Source: Adiantum capillus-veneris (Eukaryota > Streptophyta > Polypodiopsida > Polypodiales > Pteridaceae). Taken from it: DNA of 64,000 nt. Of the stretch, positions 24,100 to 35,474 are shown in pieces (position 1 is the stretch's first letter; each line of letters begins with the position of its first letter). The notes under the pieces are model-generated. The model saw only the letters and a program-made list of their open reading frames with translations. It made no database searches and was not told the DNA's origin. The DNA is taken from NCBI GenBank assembly GCA_014529385.2, contig CM043950.1:83088843-83152842 (forward strand), in the 5' to 3' direction. The translations under genes were made by a program, and so were the position numbers.

Positions 24100-25581
24100 C
24101 TAGTCGTGGAAGCCGCGGCCTCGGTGCGGCAGGAGAGCAAGTCTGTTAGTAGTGGGAGCCCTTGCACCTACACTTATATTATTAATGGCGATGGCCGCAA
24201 CAGCGTCTAGCTCTTCGTCGGGTGAAAACGCCCCCTCCTTGGATAGATCCTCCACCAGCGCCTCAATCAACTCCCACGTCACATGCTCCATGATAAACAC
24301 ATGCGAGTAGTGCCTCTCCCCTAGAACCTCGTTTGACAGTGAGTACTTGTGACAAAACTCGTTGTTCGCCAACTTGAACCGCACCCTTAGTGCCAACGGC
24401 GTTCGTGTGACATACAAATCTTTGCCTAATTGCTCCTCTAGTATGTGCAGACGGTACTCTGTGTACTTTGCAAGGCCCTCCAATCGTAGTGTCTTTGCTA
24501 TCTGGTCTTCAAAAGAGTGGCGTGCAATGTTGTCCCATAGAAGCATTGGTGACAGCCCATTGCGTGAGCTAGAAAATGTCGTGTCTGCACTACCAATGTA
24601 TGTAGGGTTGTACGGGGGCAACATCTGATACTTGGTCTTGGTCATGTAGATGCCACATGGTACTGTTTCTCCTATCCACTTGTGCCCACTCATAACTATG
24701 GAGTGCACCATCGGCGACAGCCGAAAATCGAAGTTGGGCCCCCTCTGAGTCACATGGCCTCCTTCATATGCCATCTCTATGTAGGGCATGTAAGCTGCCC
24801 CGAGAGCACAATCGACATGAAACCAATACCCCGTCCTGACATCAAACTTGGTGGGGTCTTCCTCATCATAGTGCACCACCCTCTCTAGCAAGTTGTATTT
24901 CTTTAGGATGGGCTCTAGCTTGGTGCAAGCAAGAGCAACATCATCATAGGCACCTTTGAAAGTGGTGCCGTAGTTGAAGCAGGTGAATATGGGGTATCCG
25001 CGCGAGGCGAAGAACTCCACAAGCATAGACAAATCATCGAGGTCCATTGCACCCGATTCGAGGGAAGGGACCTCTGCTGGCCATTCCCCATGAGGACACT
25101 CCTTGAGGGGGCATTGCCCAGGGTAGTTTTGCATGCCTTCAGCATAGAAAGTGCGGACCTGTAGCATTGTCCCAGCCTTGGCGATAGAGTAGTGGGTGTC
25201 CGCCGAGTAAAAGGCAATGGGTGTGAAGGCATGTGGATTGTCTTTTGGTGTGGGGGCAGCGTGGTACACAAGGCGGGGGACGCTGAATTGTGTGCTCACT
25301 AGGGCGCCTCCTTCCCCCTTCCTTGTCACAATTTCGTATGCCTTGTCGTCAACAAGAATCTTCTTGCCCCCCAAGTAGTCCCGAGCATTCCACATGCCGT
25401 AGAGGTTTCCTTCACTGCTACCTATGGTGAGGCCGAAGCCCCATTAAGAATTGGGGACATCGTCACAGTGGGGCCGCTCGGCATGCCACAATGCTGCATA
25501 GTAGTCAAGCACGGCATGCTTCATGAACTTGCTGCTCACGGTGAAGTTGCCCTCTGGAAATGCATCCCCAATGTTGTTCAC
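24100..25581 (-). CDS. group II PLP-dependent amino-acid decarboxylase, main exon (one in-frame stop)
   Basis: Enzymes of this family remove the carboxyl group of an amino acid using pyridoxal phosphate. Histidine or serine decarboxylase-like is the closest fit, but the substrate cannot be read from sequence. The exon has about 493 codons. Visible residues are the cofactor-stacking His in SADTHYS (near 25190), the Asp in WFHVDCALGA (near 24810) and the Schiff-base Lys in SGHKWIG (24679-24681). Upstream, VNNIGDAFPEGNF follows a good acceptor (TTTTCACAG, AG at 25582-25583). A TAA at 25444-25446 interrupts NS-stop-WGFGL, where relatives have tyrosine (SYWG). All else is open and well conserved, so this is either a young pseudogene, a null allele or a sequencing error. 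The ATG at 25395 is internal to the conserved NLYGMWNARDYL block and is not the real start. Confidence 0.83.
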
Positions 25582-25879
25582 CTGTGAAAAGTACTCAAGA
25601 ATTAGATGTGGAAATTTTGGCATACATGGAGAACTTAGAGGCTCTTATTTAATATGTTTCTTAATGGCCCCTACAATCAGGTACAGCGTTTAAACACCCT
25701 ATAATCGGGTGTTTGGGAGGCACCCGCGTCACTAGAATATATATTGGGTTACTGCTCAAATTAAGGGAGCCCCGTGCAATATGCCTAGCTAATATAGCTA
25801 TGCAGGAGTCCCTTCCTCGCTCTAGTACTACCTCATGAATGCAATATTTCTATAAGAATTAAAGAAGGAAACTTGTTGT

Positions 25880-26271
25880 TGTTGTTGTGGTGGTGAAATG
25901 ATGATGTTGGAGGATAAGCGGGGAGGCCACCTTGGTGGAGGTCGAAAATGTTGTAGGCGTTGGGCAGGCCAGGGACATCCGGATAAGGAGAGTCCTTACA
26001 GGGTTCAGGGATGGTGTGGGAGAGGGCCTTGTGATTCTTGCGCACATATTCGTCCACGATGCGCTTGAGCTCAGCTTTGGGAATGATAGTATATTTGGAG
26101 GAGGCCTCGGCTAGCTCGAGCTCCTCCTCCTCCTCCTCGACCTCCAGCTCCCTTCTTCTCTTGGAGGGGAGGCGGCGCAGTGCATTATTGTACTGGGTGG
26201 TGGCCGGCGGTGGTGGCAGTGCATTATTGTACTGGGTGGTGGCCGGCGGTGGAGCAGGGCTTGATGCAATT
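25880..26271 (-). CDS. decarboxylase N-terminal exon (tentative)
   Basis: An open frame upstream of the main exon reads KAELKRIVDEYVRKNHKALS (near 26070-26010) then PYPDVPGLPNAYNIFDLHQGG, a plausible N-terminal region of the same decarboxylase. Before it lie an acidic run (EVEEEEEELELAEA) and two 13-residue repeats with PPPATTQYNNAL (39-bp period at 26180-26257). There is no ATG in frame up to the stop at 26295-26297. A splice acceptor CCCTCCTAG at 26272 would allow an earlier first exon; otherwise the start has been lost. The donor joining this exon to 25581 could not be fixed. The GT sites available near 25847 and 25914 do not give a clean phase. Confidence 0.5.
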
Positions 26272-26393
26272 CTAGGAGGGTGTTGGATTAATAATTAGCA
26301 ATTAGGGTGGCAATAAATTGCAAGATTTGTGCTGCATGCAAATGAGGAGAGGTGTAGCCCCTTTTAAATATGCACAGGTCGGGTCGATATTGC

Positions 26394-26396
<3 letters not shown>

Positions 26397-26490
<94 letters not shown>
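26397..26490. repeat. compound (CT)n(CA)n microsatellite
   Basis: About 42 bp of CT is followed directly by about 52 bp of CA, immediately upstream of the decarboxylase gene. The long open frames in this place are only translated repeat. Confidence 0.97.
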
Positions 26491-26491
<1 letters not shown>

Positions 26492-26499
26492 GGGCAGCT

Positions 26500-27690
26500 T
26501 GCTCTTTCAACAACATGAGATCAATCAGTGGCCACAAGGATTTTGTGGAGGTTTGTAGTAAATTTTTATATCATCAAAGTAATATATAATAGACCGAGCT
26601 AGTATCAAAATATTGTAGCTCTAGATTGCCTTGATTCATTCTTGCAAGGATTAATATCATGGTATATAGTAAGCCTTATTACAAGTTATACAGATTTTCT
26701 TCTTTCTTACTTCCTATATAAAGGGAGATAGCGATTCTTGTGTACTACACTGCTTGCAAAAATGGTAAGGGATCTCTTCTCTTTCCCGACTAATTACACC
26801 ACGCCTCGCCACGCCACCCCACAGGTGTTGTTGTTGTTGCGCAACTTTTCAATCATCGATCAATTATGTGTCCAAAAGAGCAACTTCGAGGCTACTTCAA
26901 TCAATCGTATTATTGGGATGTAGAGAGGCCGTTGCTTTCGAAAAAGTTACTCAATATTGAAAAAGTATACTAGGCTAACCGTAAATTGTAGAGATCCCTC
27001 TTTCACAGAAGGCCGTCGAGATGAAAGGGAGATTTGTGTATATATTGCTTGCGAAATGGCCTAATTAATTTCTCAAACTTTGTTGGTGATGCAAACCAAT
27101 CATGTGTGTGTGTGTGTGTGTGTGTGTACGAAAAACTGTTGACGTCGACACTCTGTCTCTGCTCTTACATTGCTCGCGCTTTTAGAAACCCCAAAAATGC
27201 ACGTGCGGTTGAGAGCCTGCAAGCGAGAATTGATTGAAAGCCTCCATTTTTGAAACTGGAAGAAGGCCTCATAAAAAAATCATAACTATAAATTCCGGAC
27301 ATTCCTCTTTCGTTTAGGGGAAAGTGGAACCGTGTGTGCTTACGAATGATCGTCTTTCCCCGACACCGGTGCTACAAGTGTAGAAAAGCAAGCTTGTGTG
27401 GAAAGTTTTGTCGATTTTTCTCTCTCCTCTCAGCTCGCGTTGCTCCCTTTTAGGAACTTCCAAAGTGCCGGTTAAAACCAACGCGAAAAGGGAAAAAATC
27501 CGTTTCAAATTAGCAGAAAATAACTGTGTAAATTTATAGAGAAACATAATACCAAATTGTAGAGATTTCTTTTGACTTTTGTCTTCACTTTTATTTGAAA
27601 TTAACTAATTAAATAAGTGTAAATTGATAAAAACTATAACATACATTGTAGAGATTAAAGGGAGGATTGGAATTGTGTATGCCCCATGGT
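26500..27690. other. intergenic sequence upstream of the decarboxylase
   Basis: No gene was recognised. It contains a (GT)n tract at about 27103-27126 and AT-rich sequence. The promoter of the minus-strand decarboxylase would lie in this stretch if the gene is active, but no single TATA element could be favoured. Confidence 0.5.
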
Positions 27691-27697
27691 CATGGAA

Positions 27698-28176
27698 TGG
27701 TTCCCTAGGCTCTTGTGGACTCACGGCTTCCATCTAGGCTCAGCAACAGTTTGAAGACGTGAACCAAGCCTCACTGAAGCTTTCGTCATTTTATCTTTTT
27801 GGTGGACAAATATTGCTAGAGTGATCAATTCTAGGAATATTTGTCCCTGTTAAAGCTAAGCATTTCATCGAAATACAATTTTGATGACATTTCCCCCGTC
27901 TTAAAATCATAGTTGTCCTTAACTATGCGTCTATAATTTCCCCCGTCTTAAAATCATAGTTGTCCTTAACTATGCGTCTATAAATGTCATCAAAATTGTA
28001 CTTTGATGAAATACTTAGCTTTCCAGGGACCAAATATTCTTGGGATTGATCACTCTAGTCATATTTGGTCACAAGAAAGCTAAAAAGACGAAAGCGTAAA
28101 TGAGGCTTGATTCACGGTTTCAAGGTGCTGTTGAGCCAGGATGGAAGCCGAGAAGTCTACAAGATCCTAGGAAATT
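27698..28176. mobile_element. foldback (MITE-like) inverted-repeat element
   Basis: The left arm (about 27698-27890) and the reverse complement of the right arm (about 27982-28176) match over roughly 190 bp. Shared blocks include GGCTTCCATC, AAGCTTTCGTC, AGAGTGATCAAT, AAGCTAAG and ACAATTTTGATGACAT. The loop is a 46-bp unit ('tttcccccgtcttaaaatca' onward, ending ctataa) present twice in tandem (27890-27983). It has no coding capacity. The transcript would fold into a long hairpin. The target-site duplication is not clear. Confidence 0.78.
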
Positions 28177-28532
28177 ACTGAGGGACCTAGGGGCAATTTA
28201 CAGAATCTCAATCGGAGTTTATATAAATCCGTAATGGCTAGACTAAGGTCAAAGAGCACCAAAAAGCAACCAAAAGCACTCAAAGGCGGTTAATCAATGG
28301 TCCGGAACTGATTGACTCGATGGAAAAGGGGCCAAAGGCTATGGGAAAGGGAGGCTACGGGTGGTGGAGTAGGGCCCAAGTCAAGGGAGAGGGAGAATCG
28401 AGCGCTAGTCCTTTTTCTCTCTCTATCTTTGTCCTCCCCACCTCTCTCATCCACATTCTCTCCCAAATTGGGCCCTAAGCCCCAATTTGAGCCAAAGAGC
28501 CCCAGTTTTTAGGCCAAAGGAGGGGATTTGAG

Positions 28533-28586
<54 letters not shown>

Positions 28587-29243
28587 GTGTGAGCCTCAAG
28601 GCTCCCTTACCCACTCCCAGAGCCTATATAAGAGAACCTCCATTCTCACTCTCGGGAGCAGCAGTTGCAGGCACGCAGATGCTGCTGAGTTGCACACTTG
28701 ATTACCTTTGGAGCCACAAAGTGAGAGTGCTCGAGGACTCTCAAGGCAACACATAGACCTTCTCTTGGGCTCTCAAGTTATCCCTAAGGGCTTGACGTAG
28801 CCACTCCCTTCTCTCTCACTAGGTCTCTTGACTCTCCCCGCAGTATCAATATCACCTACGTGTGACAACAGGGCTTGGGAGGGCGAGCTAGTCTTCTTCT
28901 CTTCTCTAACCAATCAATTTACAAGCCAATCTAAGTGGCTGAAGCTTCCAACGCCTTGCAAAGAGAGCTTGTATTCTTTATTTTGCAATACAAGTTCCTT
29001 TAGAAGGGGGGTCGGCCTCATATATCCGGCCCTCAATATTGTGTCGGTGTCTCTGTGCTTGTTTTTCTCTCCCTCTGATTATATATGTTGCTAGCTTGGC
29101 AATTAAATTCCACATAATTGCTGAGTATATTTACATTTTAGTTTCACTTTCCCTTCTGATTGTCTTCTTCGTAGTGTTTTCTGTACCTGTCATAATGGTC
29201 TCTTCTAAGAAGTTTCTGAAAAATGCCCCCCCTCTTATGCTTT
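28177..29243 (+). other. LTR- or promoter-like sequence without a gene
   Basis: It contains a (CT)n tract (28539-28584), a TATA-like CCTATATAAGAG at 28622-28633 and a downstream GC-richer, leader-like stretch. This organisation resembles the LTRs elsewhere in the window, but no repeat partner is present. The sequence ends abruptly at 29243, where copy B of the two-gene transposon starts. Confidence 0.35.
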
Positions 29244-30247
29244 CAAAACAATCCACCATTTCTTTAGTTTTATCTGCAAGCTCCTATGAGCTTTCTTCCC
29301 TTACATTGTGCTGATGAGTACCACAATGTATTATTAGCCGACTCATTGTCTCATCTGATGGCATGATGAAGTACACAAAGGACTCACACGTCCCTAGACA
29401 AAGTGAAATCCTACTACAATAGTGACATGACACCTTCCCGCCAGCCGTCTCACAAAGCTCTCTAGGTACGGGCGGTTTTAGTAAACTACCATGGAAGTGT
29501 GTGGTATTAGCCACCCCATAGTTTGAAAGCCTCAAGCACTCTTCATTGAGGCACTTTAGAGAACCCAACATTGGCTCCTGCGACACACTCCTACAAATGC
29601 TATGTTTGATGTTTGGGGCTTGGTCCAAAGGTGAGGGTCAATTTTTTGTTCCATTGCGTCTTCCGTGGACATTGCCTAATGTTGGAGGAAACTCAAACGC
29701 AATGTTTCCATTTTAGGCCTTTGGGATCTTCCTTACCTTCTCAATAATAGAAATTTTTCCTAACAATTCGCTAATAGAGTTGCGCTTGAGTGCACTTTGT
29801 AGGTTGCTTTCCACACTACTCTACATCGCAATGCTACTGCTACCAATAACATTTGGGACCTCACTTAGCTTGCCTTCCATGGGAGTTTTGAGATGAACAA
29901 GTGGCGTTGAGCGCGGCGGGGTGGAGAGATCTATCATCGGGGTCATTGGCGATTGAAAGCTCTTGGAGTTGTCATCATGAATTTCCAAAGGCGGCTGATC
30001 GCTAGAGGTTGTTACGAGTACATACTTACTTTTGATAAACACTCCTCCAGAATGTAGACTGTCTTTTGCAGATGGTTGTAATGGCAAGAGCATCTCCTTG
30101 CTTCCAATTCCTACAACTACATGAAGAACTTGAAATCGTTGGGGTGTCATGTTTAATTGCAAAAAAGAAATAGTCAATATAATTTTTCCATTGGTGAACG
30201 GGAGAGAGAGCGGTGCGAGGTTCGGGTAAGGATAAAATGCAAGACAT
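29244..30247 (-). pseudogene. transposon-type gene of the two-gene element, copy B (N-terminal half)
   Basis: This is the same gene as 14005-16630. The order from the N-terminus is SGGVFIKSKYVLVTTSSDQP (near 30035), ESNLQSALKRNSIS, NIAFEFPPTLGNVHGRRNGT, and the cysteine segment CHYCSRISLCLGTCESF before IIHCGTHQHNV (near 29320). It stops at the junction at 29244, so the C-terminal half, including the FHWKQSM region kept in copy A, is absent. Stops (for example after SSSIAM near 29821) and a frame change remain. The copy overlaps the transposon copy B segment that continues beyond the copia insertion. Confidence 0.62.
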
Positions 30248-30718
30248 AACTAGTGTGATAATGGTAGTGGGTACTTAGCCTACACAATGCTCCCTACCTA
30301 CACTCTCCACAAAATAACAATAATAGGTTGGAAGTGACATTCATCCCCTAATATACTACTTTTTTATTTTATTAAAATTTTTAATAATTTTATTGTTTAT
30401 TTTATCATCTTTTATTTAATTTTTACAGTTATCTCCTCTCCTTCCCCTCCTAGCAAGAGATTTTGGGTAAGAGATTTTCTCTGATCATCAATATTGTGTT
30501 AGCTTCATCAGGCCTCCGAGAGAAGTGCATGCATTAGAAGGTCTTGCTGTGCCTCTTCAAACCATAGAAAACAACTTTAGAGCACTTTTTGGATGGGGGT
30601 TTACCAAGTATGTCTTTCAAGGATTAGAACCATAGAAGACTAGTTTAGAGCACTTTCTGGTGGGGGGTTACCAAGTATGTCTTTCAAGGATGCATATTTA
30701 CTCCTGCGTCCTCTTATT

Positions 30719-30945
30719 TGTTGCAATTAGGGTTGCAGAGAAACACACACAGCTTGGAGAAGACAAAGGAAGCTCAGGGCTCACTATAGAGAGTGTGTTA
30801 CTTAGTGTGCAATGGAAAGATGGATAGCCCTAGAGTGATGGGCGTATATACAATGCACGGGGGAAAAAACCTCCTAAAGTGGGAAAAAATGCCCCGACCG
30901 TCCTAGTGTGTTCACACACATCACTACCACATATATATGGTAACA
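30719..30945 (-). repeat. copia 3' LTR
   Basis: This is the 227-bp LTR at the left (3') end of the minus-strand element. By eye it differs from the 5' LTR at 11 of 227 positions, about 95% identity, which shows an insertion that is not recent. The purine tract CCAGGGGGGATT (minus strand, 30946-30957) adjoins it. Confidence 0.92.
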
Positions 30946-31020
30946 AATCCCCCCTGGAGTGATGCGGTGAACGAGAGCTAGCACATGAGTAAAGGGAAGT
31001 GCTATGCCCTGAGGACAGGA

Positions 31021-31783
31021 TCAGTCCACAAAGGGGAGTAAGCCCAAAGCTTTGCGGAAAGCTTCAAGCTTCTCACGAGACAATGCCTTTGTGAAAAGAT
31101 CTACAAGGTTGTCCTGTATTGGCACATAAGCCAAGTTGATCTCTCCTCCTGAGAGCCTCTCCCTGACATAGTGGTAATGCACCTCAATGTGCTTTGTGCG
31201 AGCATGAAAAACTGGGTTCCTCGCAACTGCCAATGCGCTCTGACTGTAAGTGTAGATAGTGTTGGCAGTGTCCTGTCCAACACCCAAATCAGCCATAAGG
31301 TGTCTGAGCCATACACACTCAACCGTAGCTGTGAAGACTGCCCTGTACTCAGCCTCACAACTCGAAGTGGCCACAGTAGGGTGCTTCTTGCTCAACCATG
31401 ATATACATGAAACAAAAACCACTTGTGGACACTCGCGTCTCAAAACAACCAGCCCAATCTGAGTCCGAAAAAGCATGTATGTCTGGCGGCAATGATCCCC
31501 CTTTGGGATAAAACAAGCCAAGATGTAAAGTGCCACTAAGGTAGCGGAAAATTCTCTTGACAACCTGCCAATGCTTCGACCCTCGGCTATGCATAAATCT
31601 GCTGACTTGTGAGACTGCAAACTGAATATCCGGCCTCGTGTTGCATACATAAATGAGGCAGCCAACAGTAGTTTGGTAAAGAGTGACATCAGCAAGATCA
31701 CCAGCATCATGTAGACTCAACTTCAAACCTGTTTCAATGGGAGTGGCAATAGGTTTGCAATCCTCAAGTCCAAACCTACATAG
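31021..31783 (-). pseudogene. copia RT C-terminus and RNase H
   Basis: This is the downstream part of the copia polyprotein, after the solo LTR. It resumes at FGLEDCKPIATPIETG and passes through TTVGCLIYVCNTRPDIQFAV and HAFSDSDWAGC. At STSGFCFM (near 31410) about 14 bases present in the copia copy at 1-1460 are missing, so the frame shifts. The next frame reads ISWLSKKHPTVATSSCEAEYR and continues to the end of RNase H and the tether region, stopping at 31021 after LGLLPFVD. The deletion lies between short ATG repeats. Confidence 0.88.
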
Positions 31784-32042
31784 TGAAGCGGTCCGGGGCT
31801 GGCAACAAGAAGAGCAACCTCTAGACACCCTTCAAGGCTCCCGTGCTGCTCAATGGGGCTGGGGCACAACACAACACAAACCAAAACAACAAACCCCCAG
31901 CCAAATCCCAACTACACAAGGGGAACCACCTAGTTTAAGAGCGAACTAGGACGCAAAAGAGGAGAATCGTTAGAGCAACACACAAACAAGCAAAGAATTT
32001 ACACTAACCCTAACACCAATGGAACACTCTTACACACTAAAA

Positions 32043-32095
<53 letters not shown>

Positions 32096-34405
32096 GAGAT
32101 GGTGCTCGGGCTGCTTTGAAGTGTATCGTTAATGATCAAGCAAACATAAATATATATATGTAAGAAAGAGAGAGAAGGGGGAAGGGGATGCTTGTTGCAC
32201 TAATGCCTTCTTACAAATCTATCATGACCAATCAAAGTGAGATTAGTATTTGTTCAACATAGCCTGAGTAAATTACACCACAACACATCACAAGAAAAAA
32301 GCCGCCCCAATCACTGTCTTAAGGCCAGGGGAGTCCTCTCCACCCTGTCGCCCTCTTACAGCATGTGGGATTTATGGCTAAATTGATAACAATACCCGGA
32401 GACAAGCTATCAAGAACTTAAATAAAACACCAAGACACTTACACATCATTATTGTCCATGACTTCATGTTGGAAGGGAGACAAGGTATCTATGCTTAGTC
32501 CAAATTCACCCTCCTTGATTCAGCAAATGTTGGGCTTAAACTAGTAGGAGAAATGATAGATTTCCTACTCTCAATTTCATGATCACTCTCTCTTACAATG
32601 GCATAGAGTTCCCTTGCTAATCACCCCTAATACAACACACACATATGCCTAATGCCAATGAGATTCCACTCAAGAGCTCCTTCTCAAGAGGTTGAGCTTG
32701 TCTTCTCAAGCTATAGCATAGTGCTCTTTCTTCTCCCTCCTTTTGTGCTAGCTACACCCTCCTTTTATAGCAATTTTGAAGTCTAGGGTTACTCCTCTAA
32801 CCATGGTTGGGTTAGATTTTCAGCAATGTATCTAATTTCTTTTGCTTGGAATTATCAAGAAGTTGGTGGGGAAAGAGAGAGGAGAGAAATGGAGGTGATA
32901 GGACTTTTTATAGTGGGTTAGTGTTAGTAGAGTTAGTATTAATTTACAAATGGAATTGGATATTTACAATGGGAGTATCCATGTAGGATACAAATAAGGA
33001 AGAAAAACTCTTAAGAGGTAAGAAAAGGTGGATTTCTTACAAGGTTGATGCTCCAAGTGTCTTGAGTAGGGCCAATTTTGACGCTTGTTGACGGTACATT
33101 TTTTCTCCACTCTTGACCTTCCTTGAGAGACAAGGTAATTGAAGCTGAGTAATCAACCACCATGATGCTGTCTTTTAAGAGAAGAGGCTGAATTTTGTGG
33201 TTTTTTTGATAGATATGGGTAATTTGGAGGAGGAAAAATGAGACTAGGTGGTCAATTTTGGAATGGAATTGTGTGTCGGAGGTATGAGTTCACCATGGTT
33301 TCTCTTATTCTTCAAGGTTGAGGAGAAGGTGAGTAGGGTGCAGAGAGGAGTGGTGAGAGAGGTGGGGATGATGAGTGGAGAAGTGTGTGTGAAAGAGGAA
33401 AATGATAAAGTGGAAGAGAGAGTGTGGCTGCATAGCATGGGAAAACTGGGGTCCACTAATAAAATCATAGCTCACAGCTCGTAGCTCAAAAACATATGAA
33501 AAAATTTGAGGCAAAAGTTCAGCTCACGAGCTACAACTTTTGTTTGTATCACCTTTTCAAATTCGGAGAGCAAGGTCCTTGTGGGGTCCTTCTTTGGATG
33601 ATTCTTTTGAATACCTCCAAGAGTGAGCCCTCCATAGTGCATGTATGCATGCCACCTACCCTTGACCTTATTTGGTAGGTCTATAATTGAAGATATTGTT
33701 GAGATCATGATATAAGTGAATAGTACAACTAAGAAAATCAAATATTGAGGGGTCTAAAAAATATGTACATGTCAAATATAAATAATATAAGTGGAAAAAA
33801 TATAAAGGGGTCAAAAGAAATCTCTCTCATTATGAGGCTACCATAAAAAGATAAATATTTTTGGTGTTCTAATTTTTTAGAAAAAAACAAAATAGATGTA
33901 GGAAGGAAAAAATCACAATAGTGAAAAAATATACACATAAATAAAACTAGTTTTTTTGGATTTTTGTTGGGGTGGAGTTACACCAAATATAAGAGAAGCT
34001 TACATGAAAATATTTCTATATGGAATAAAGAGTATGAAAAATGGTAAGAAAATTTGTGGTAATGGTGAGGCAATGTACAGAGCATAAATAACACACACCT
34101 AGGTAGAAATATTTAAATAAATACCAAAATAATTATGAAAAAATCTTTTATTTAGGCCCTATATACAAAGAACTATTTACATACGCATGGGCCATAATAT
34201 ACTTATTTTTTTTTTTTTGGCTCAACTAGCCCAATGACTAGCTAATTGAGGGTTTTTTATTTCAGTAAGGAGATATGGGAAAAGTCCCCTAACTCACACG
34301 CGCCTATATACAGTGAAAGGGTGAGGGTAACCACAGTGTTTGAGTGATTTGATAGGGTGAGATAACTCACTATGGCAATTACAGAGAGCCAAAAAACAGC
34401 TATCA
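31784..34405 (-). mobile_element. Ty3/gypsy solo LTR inside copia RT
   Basis: A 2,622-bp block with TGATAGC at its 5' end and CCGCTTCA at its 3' end (minus strand) splits the copia frame between IETLL and CRFGLED. ATAG is present on both sides (31780-31783 and 34406-34409). Both termini and the length match the 3' LTR at 8964-11588. No internal gypsy sequence is present, so this is a solo LTR left by recombination between two LTRs. It holds a (GA)n tract at 32046-32098. The ORFs at 33244-33741 are not supported. Confidence 0.9.
32046..32098. repeat. (GA)n microsatellite in solo LTR
   Basis: This GA run of about 50 bp has one interruption (GGGAGA). It occupies the position of the (CT)n tract of the other LTR copy when both are read in the same orientation. 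Confidence 0.95.
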
Positions 34406-35474
34406 ATAGCAATGTCTCTATGTAACTTTTCTGACACAAGGCAATACCACCATCACACTGCTTAAACTGTATGCCCAAATAATGATGCAACAGCCCAAAA
34501 TCTTTCATCTTGAAAGTAGCATTAAATTCAGCAATATGTCTCTCATTTGGTCGAGTGATCAGCAAATCATCAACATAAAGAACCACGATGAGAAATACAT
34601 CACCCTCACGCTTTACATACAATGTGCTTTCTGTTGGACTGTTACGAAAGCCTTGTTTGACCAAATGAGTGTCAGCTTTCTCATACCAAGCACGAGGAGA
34701 TTGCTTCAACCCATACAAAGCCTTGTTACATTTGCACACTTTGTCCTCTTGTCCTTTTATGACAAAACTGCGAGGCTGCGTTACATAAACTTCCTCAAAT
34801 ATGTCACCATTCAAGAAAGCAGTAACAATGTCTGATTGATGTACATCCCAACCAAAATGAGCTGCCAATGCACATAGAAAACGCACAGTAGTCATACGAC
34901 AAGTGGGAGCAAAAGTCTCTTCATAATCTATGCCTTTTTGTTGTGCATAACCCTTTGCAACAAGTCGAGCCTTATGGCGATCGATCTCACCATCCGGTTT
35001 GCGTTTCAACTTGTAAACCCACTTTGTACAAATGGCCTTTTTGCCAGGAGGCAAATCACATAAAGTCCATGTGTCATTTTCTATAAGTGCATCATATTCT
35101 GATTGCATTGCAGCCATCCAATTTTCTGAATTCTGTGCTTCATCAAAAGACAGAGGCTCCTCAACATCATGTAAACTAGACACAGCCAAAGCATAACAAT
35201 CTGATGCATAAGATGCATGGCGAGAGCCTGAACGAGTACGACTAGACAAAGGTGCATCCAATTTACTGTCACGCAAAGTGTGCACCAGCCATTTGGGCAT
35301 ACCTCTAGCCTGCTCATTTTCATCCCTTTCCTCATCAAGTACATCATGTACATCTGCATCAGTAATAGGCTGATCTAAAACATTTTCAAAAACCCCCATA
35401 GGCTGTACATTTGCCTCATTGGAACTTACATTCGTATTTCCACCACTAATTAAAAAGAGGCAAAAAAGTGTCAT
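34406..35474 (-). pseudogene. copia reverse transcriptase (N-terminal part)
   Basis: The frame covers the RT domain: KLKRKPDGEIDRHKARLVAK (near 35000), GIDYEETFAPTCRMTTVR, HQSDIVTAFLNGDIFEEVYV and the catalytic LYVDDLLIT (near 34575-34549). It reads open to IETLL and is then cut by the solo LTR at 34405. It overlaps the end of the integrase ORF in another frame (35446-35474), which marks a frameshift near 35455. Upstream sequence includes an acidic linker between integrase and RT, as usual for copia. Confidence 0.9.

Noticed and set aside
24362-24888. Plus-strand frames opposite the decarboxylase
   Set aside because: They are shadows of the minus-strand gene, which has clear catalytic motifs.
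33244-33741. Open frames of 60-89 codons on both strands
   Set aside because: They lie inside the solo LTR and have no domain. The matching part of the other LTR copy does not keep them.
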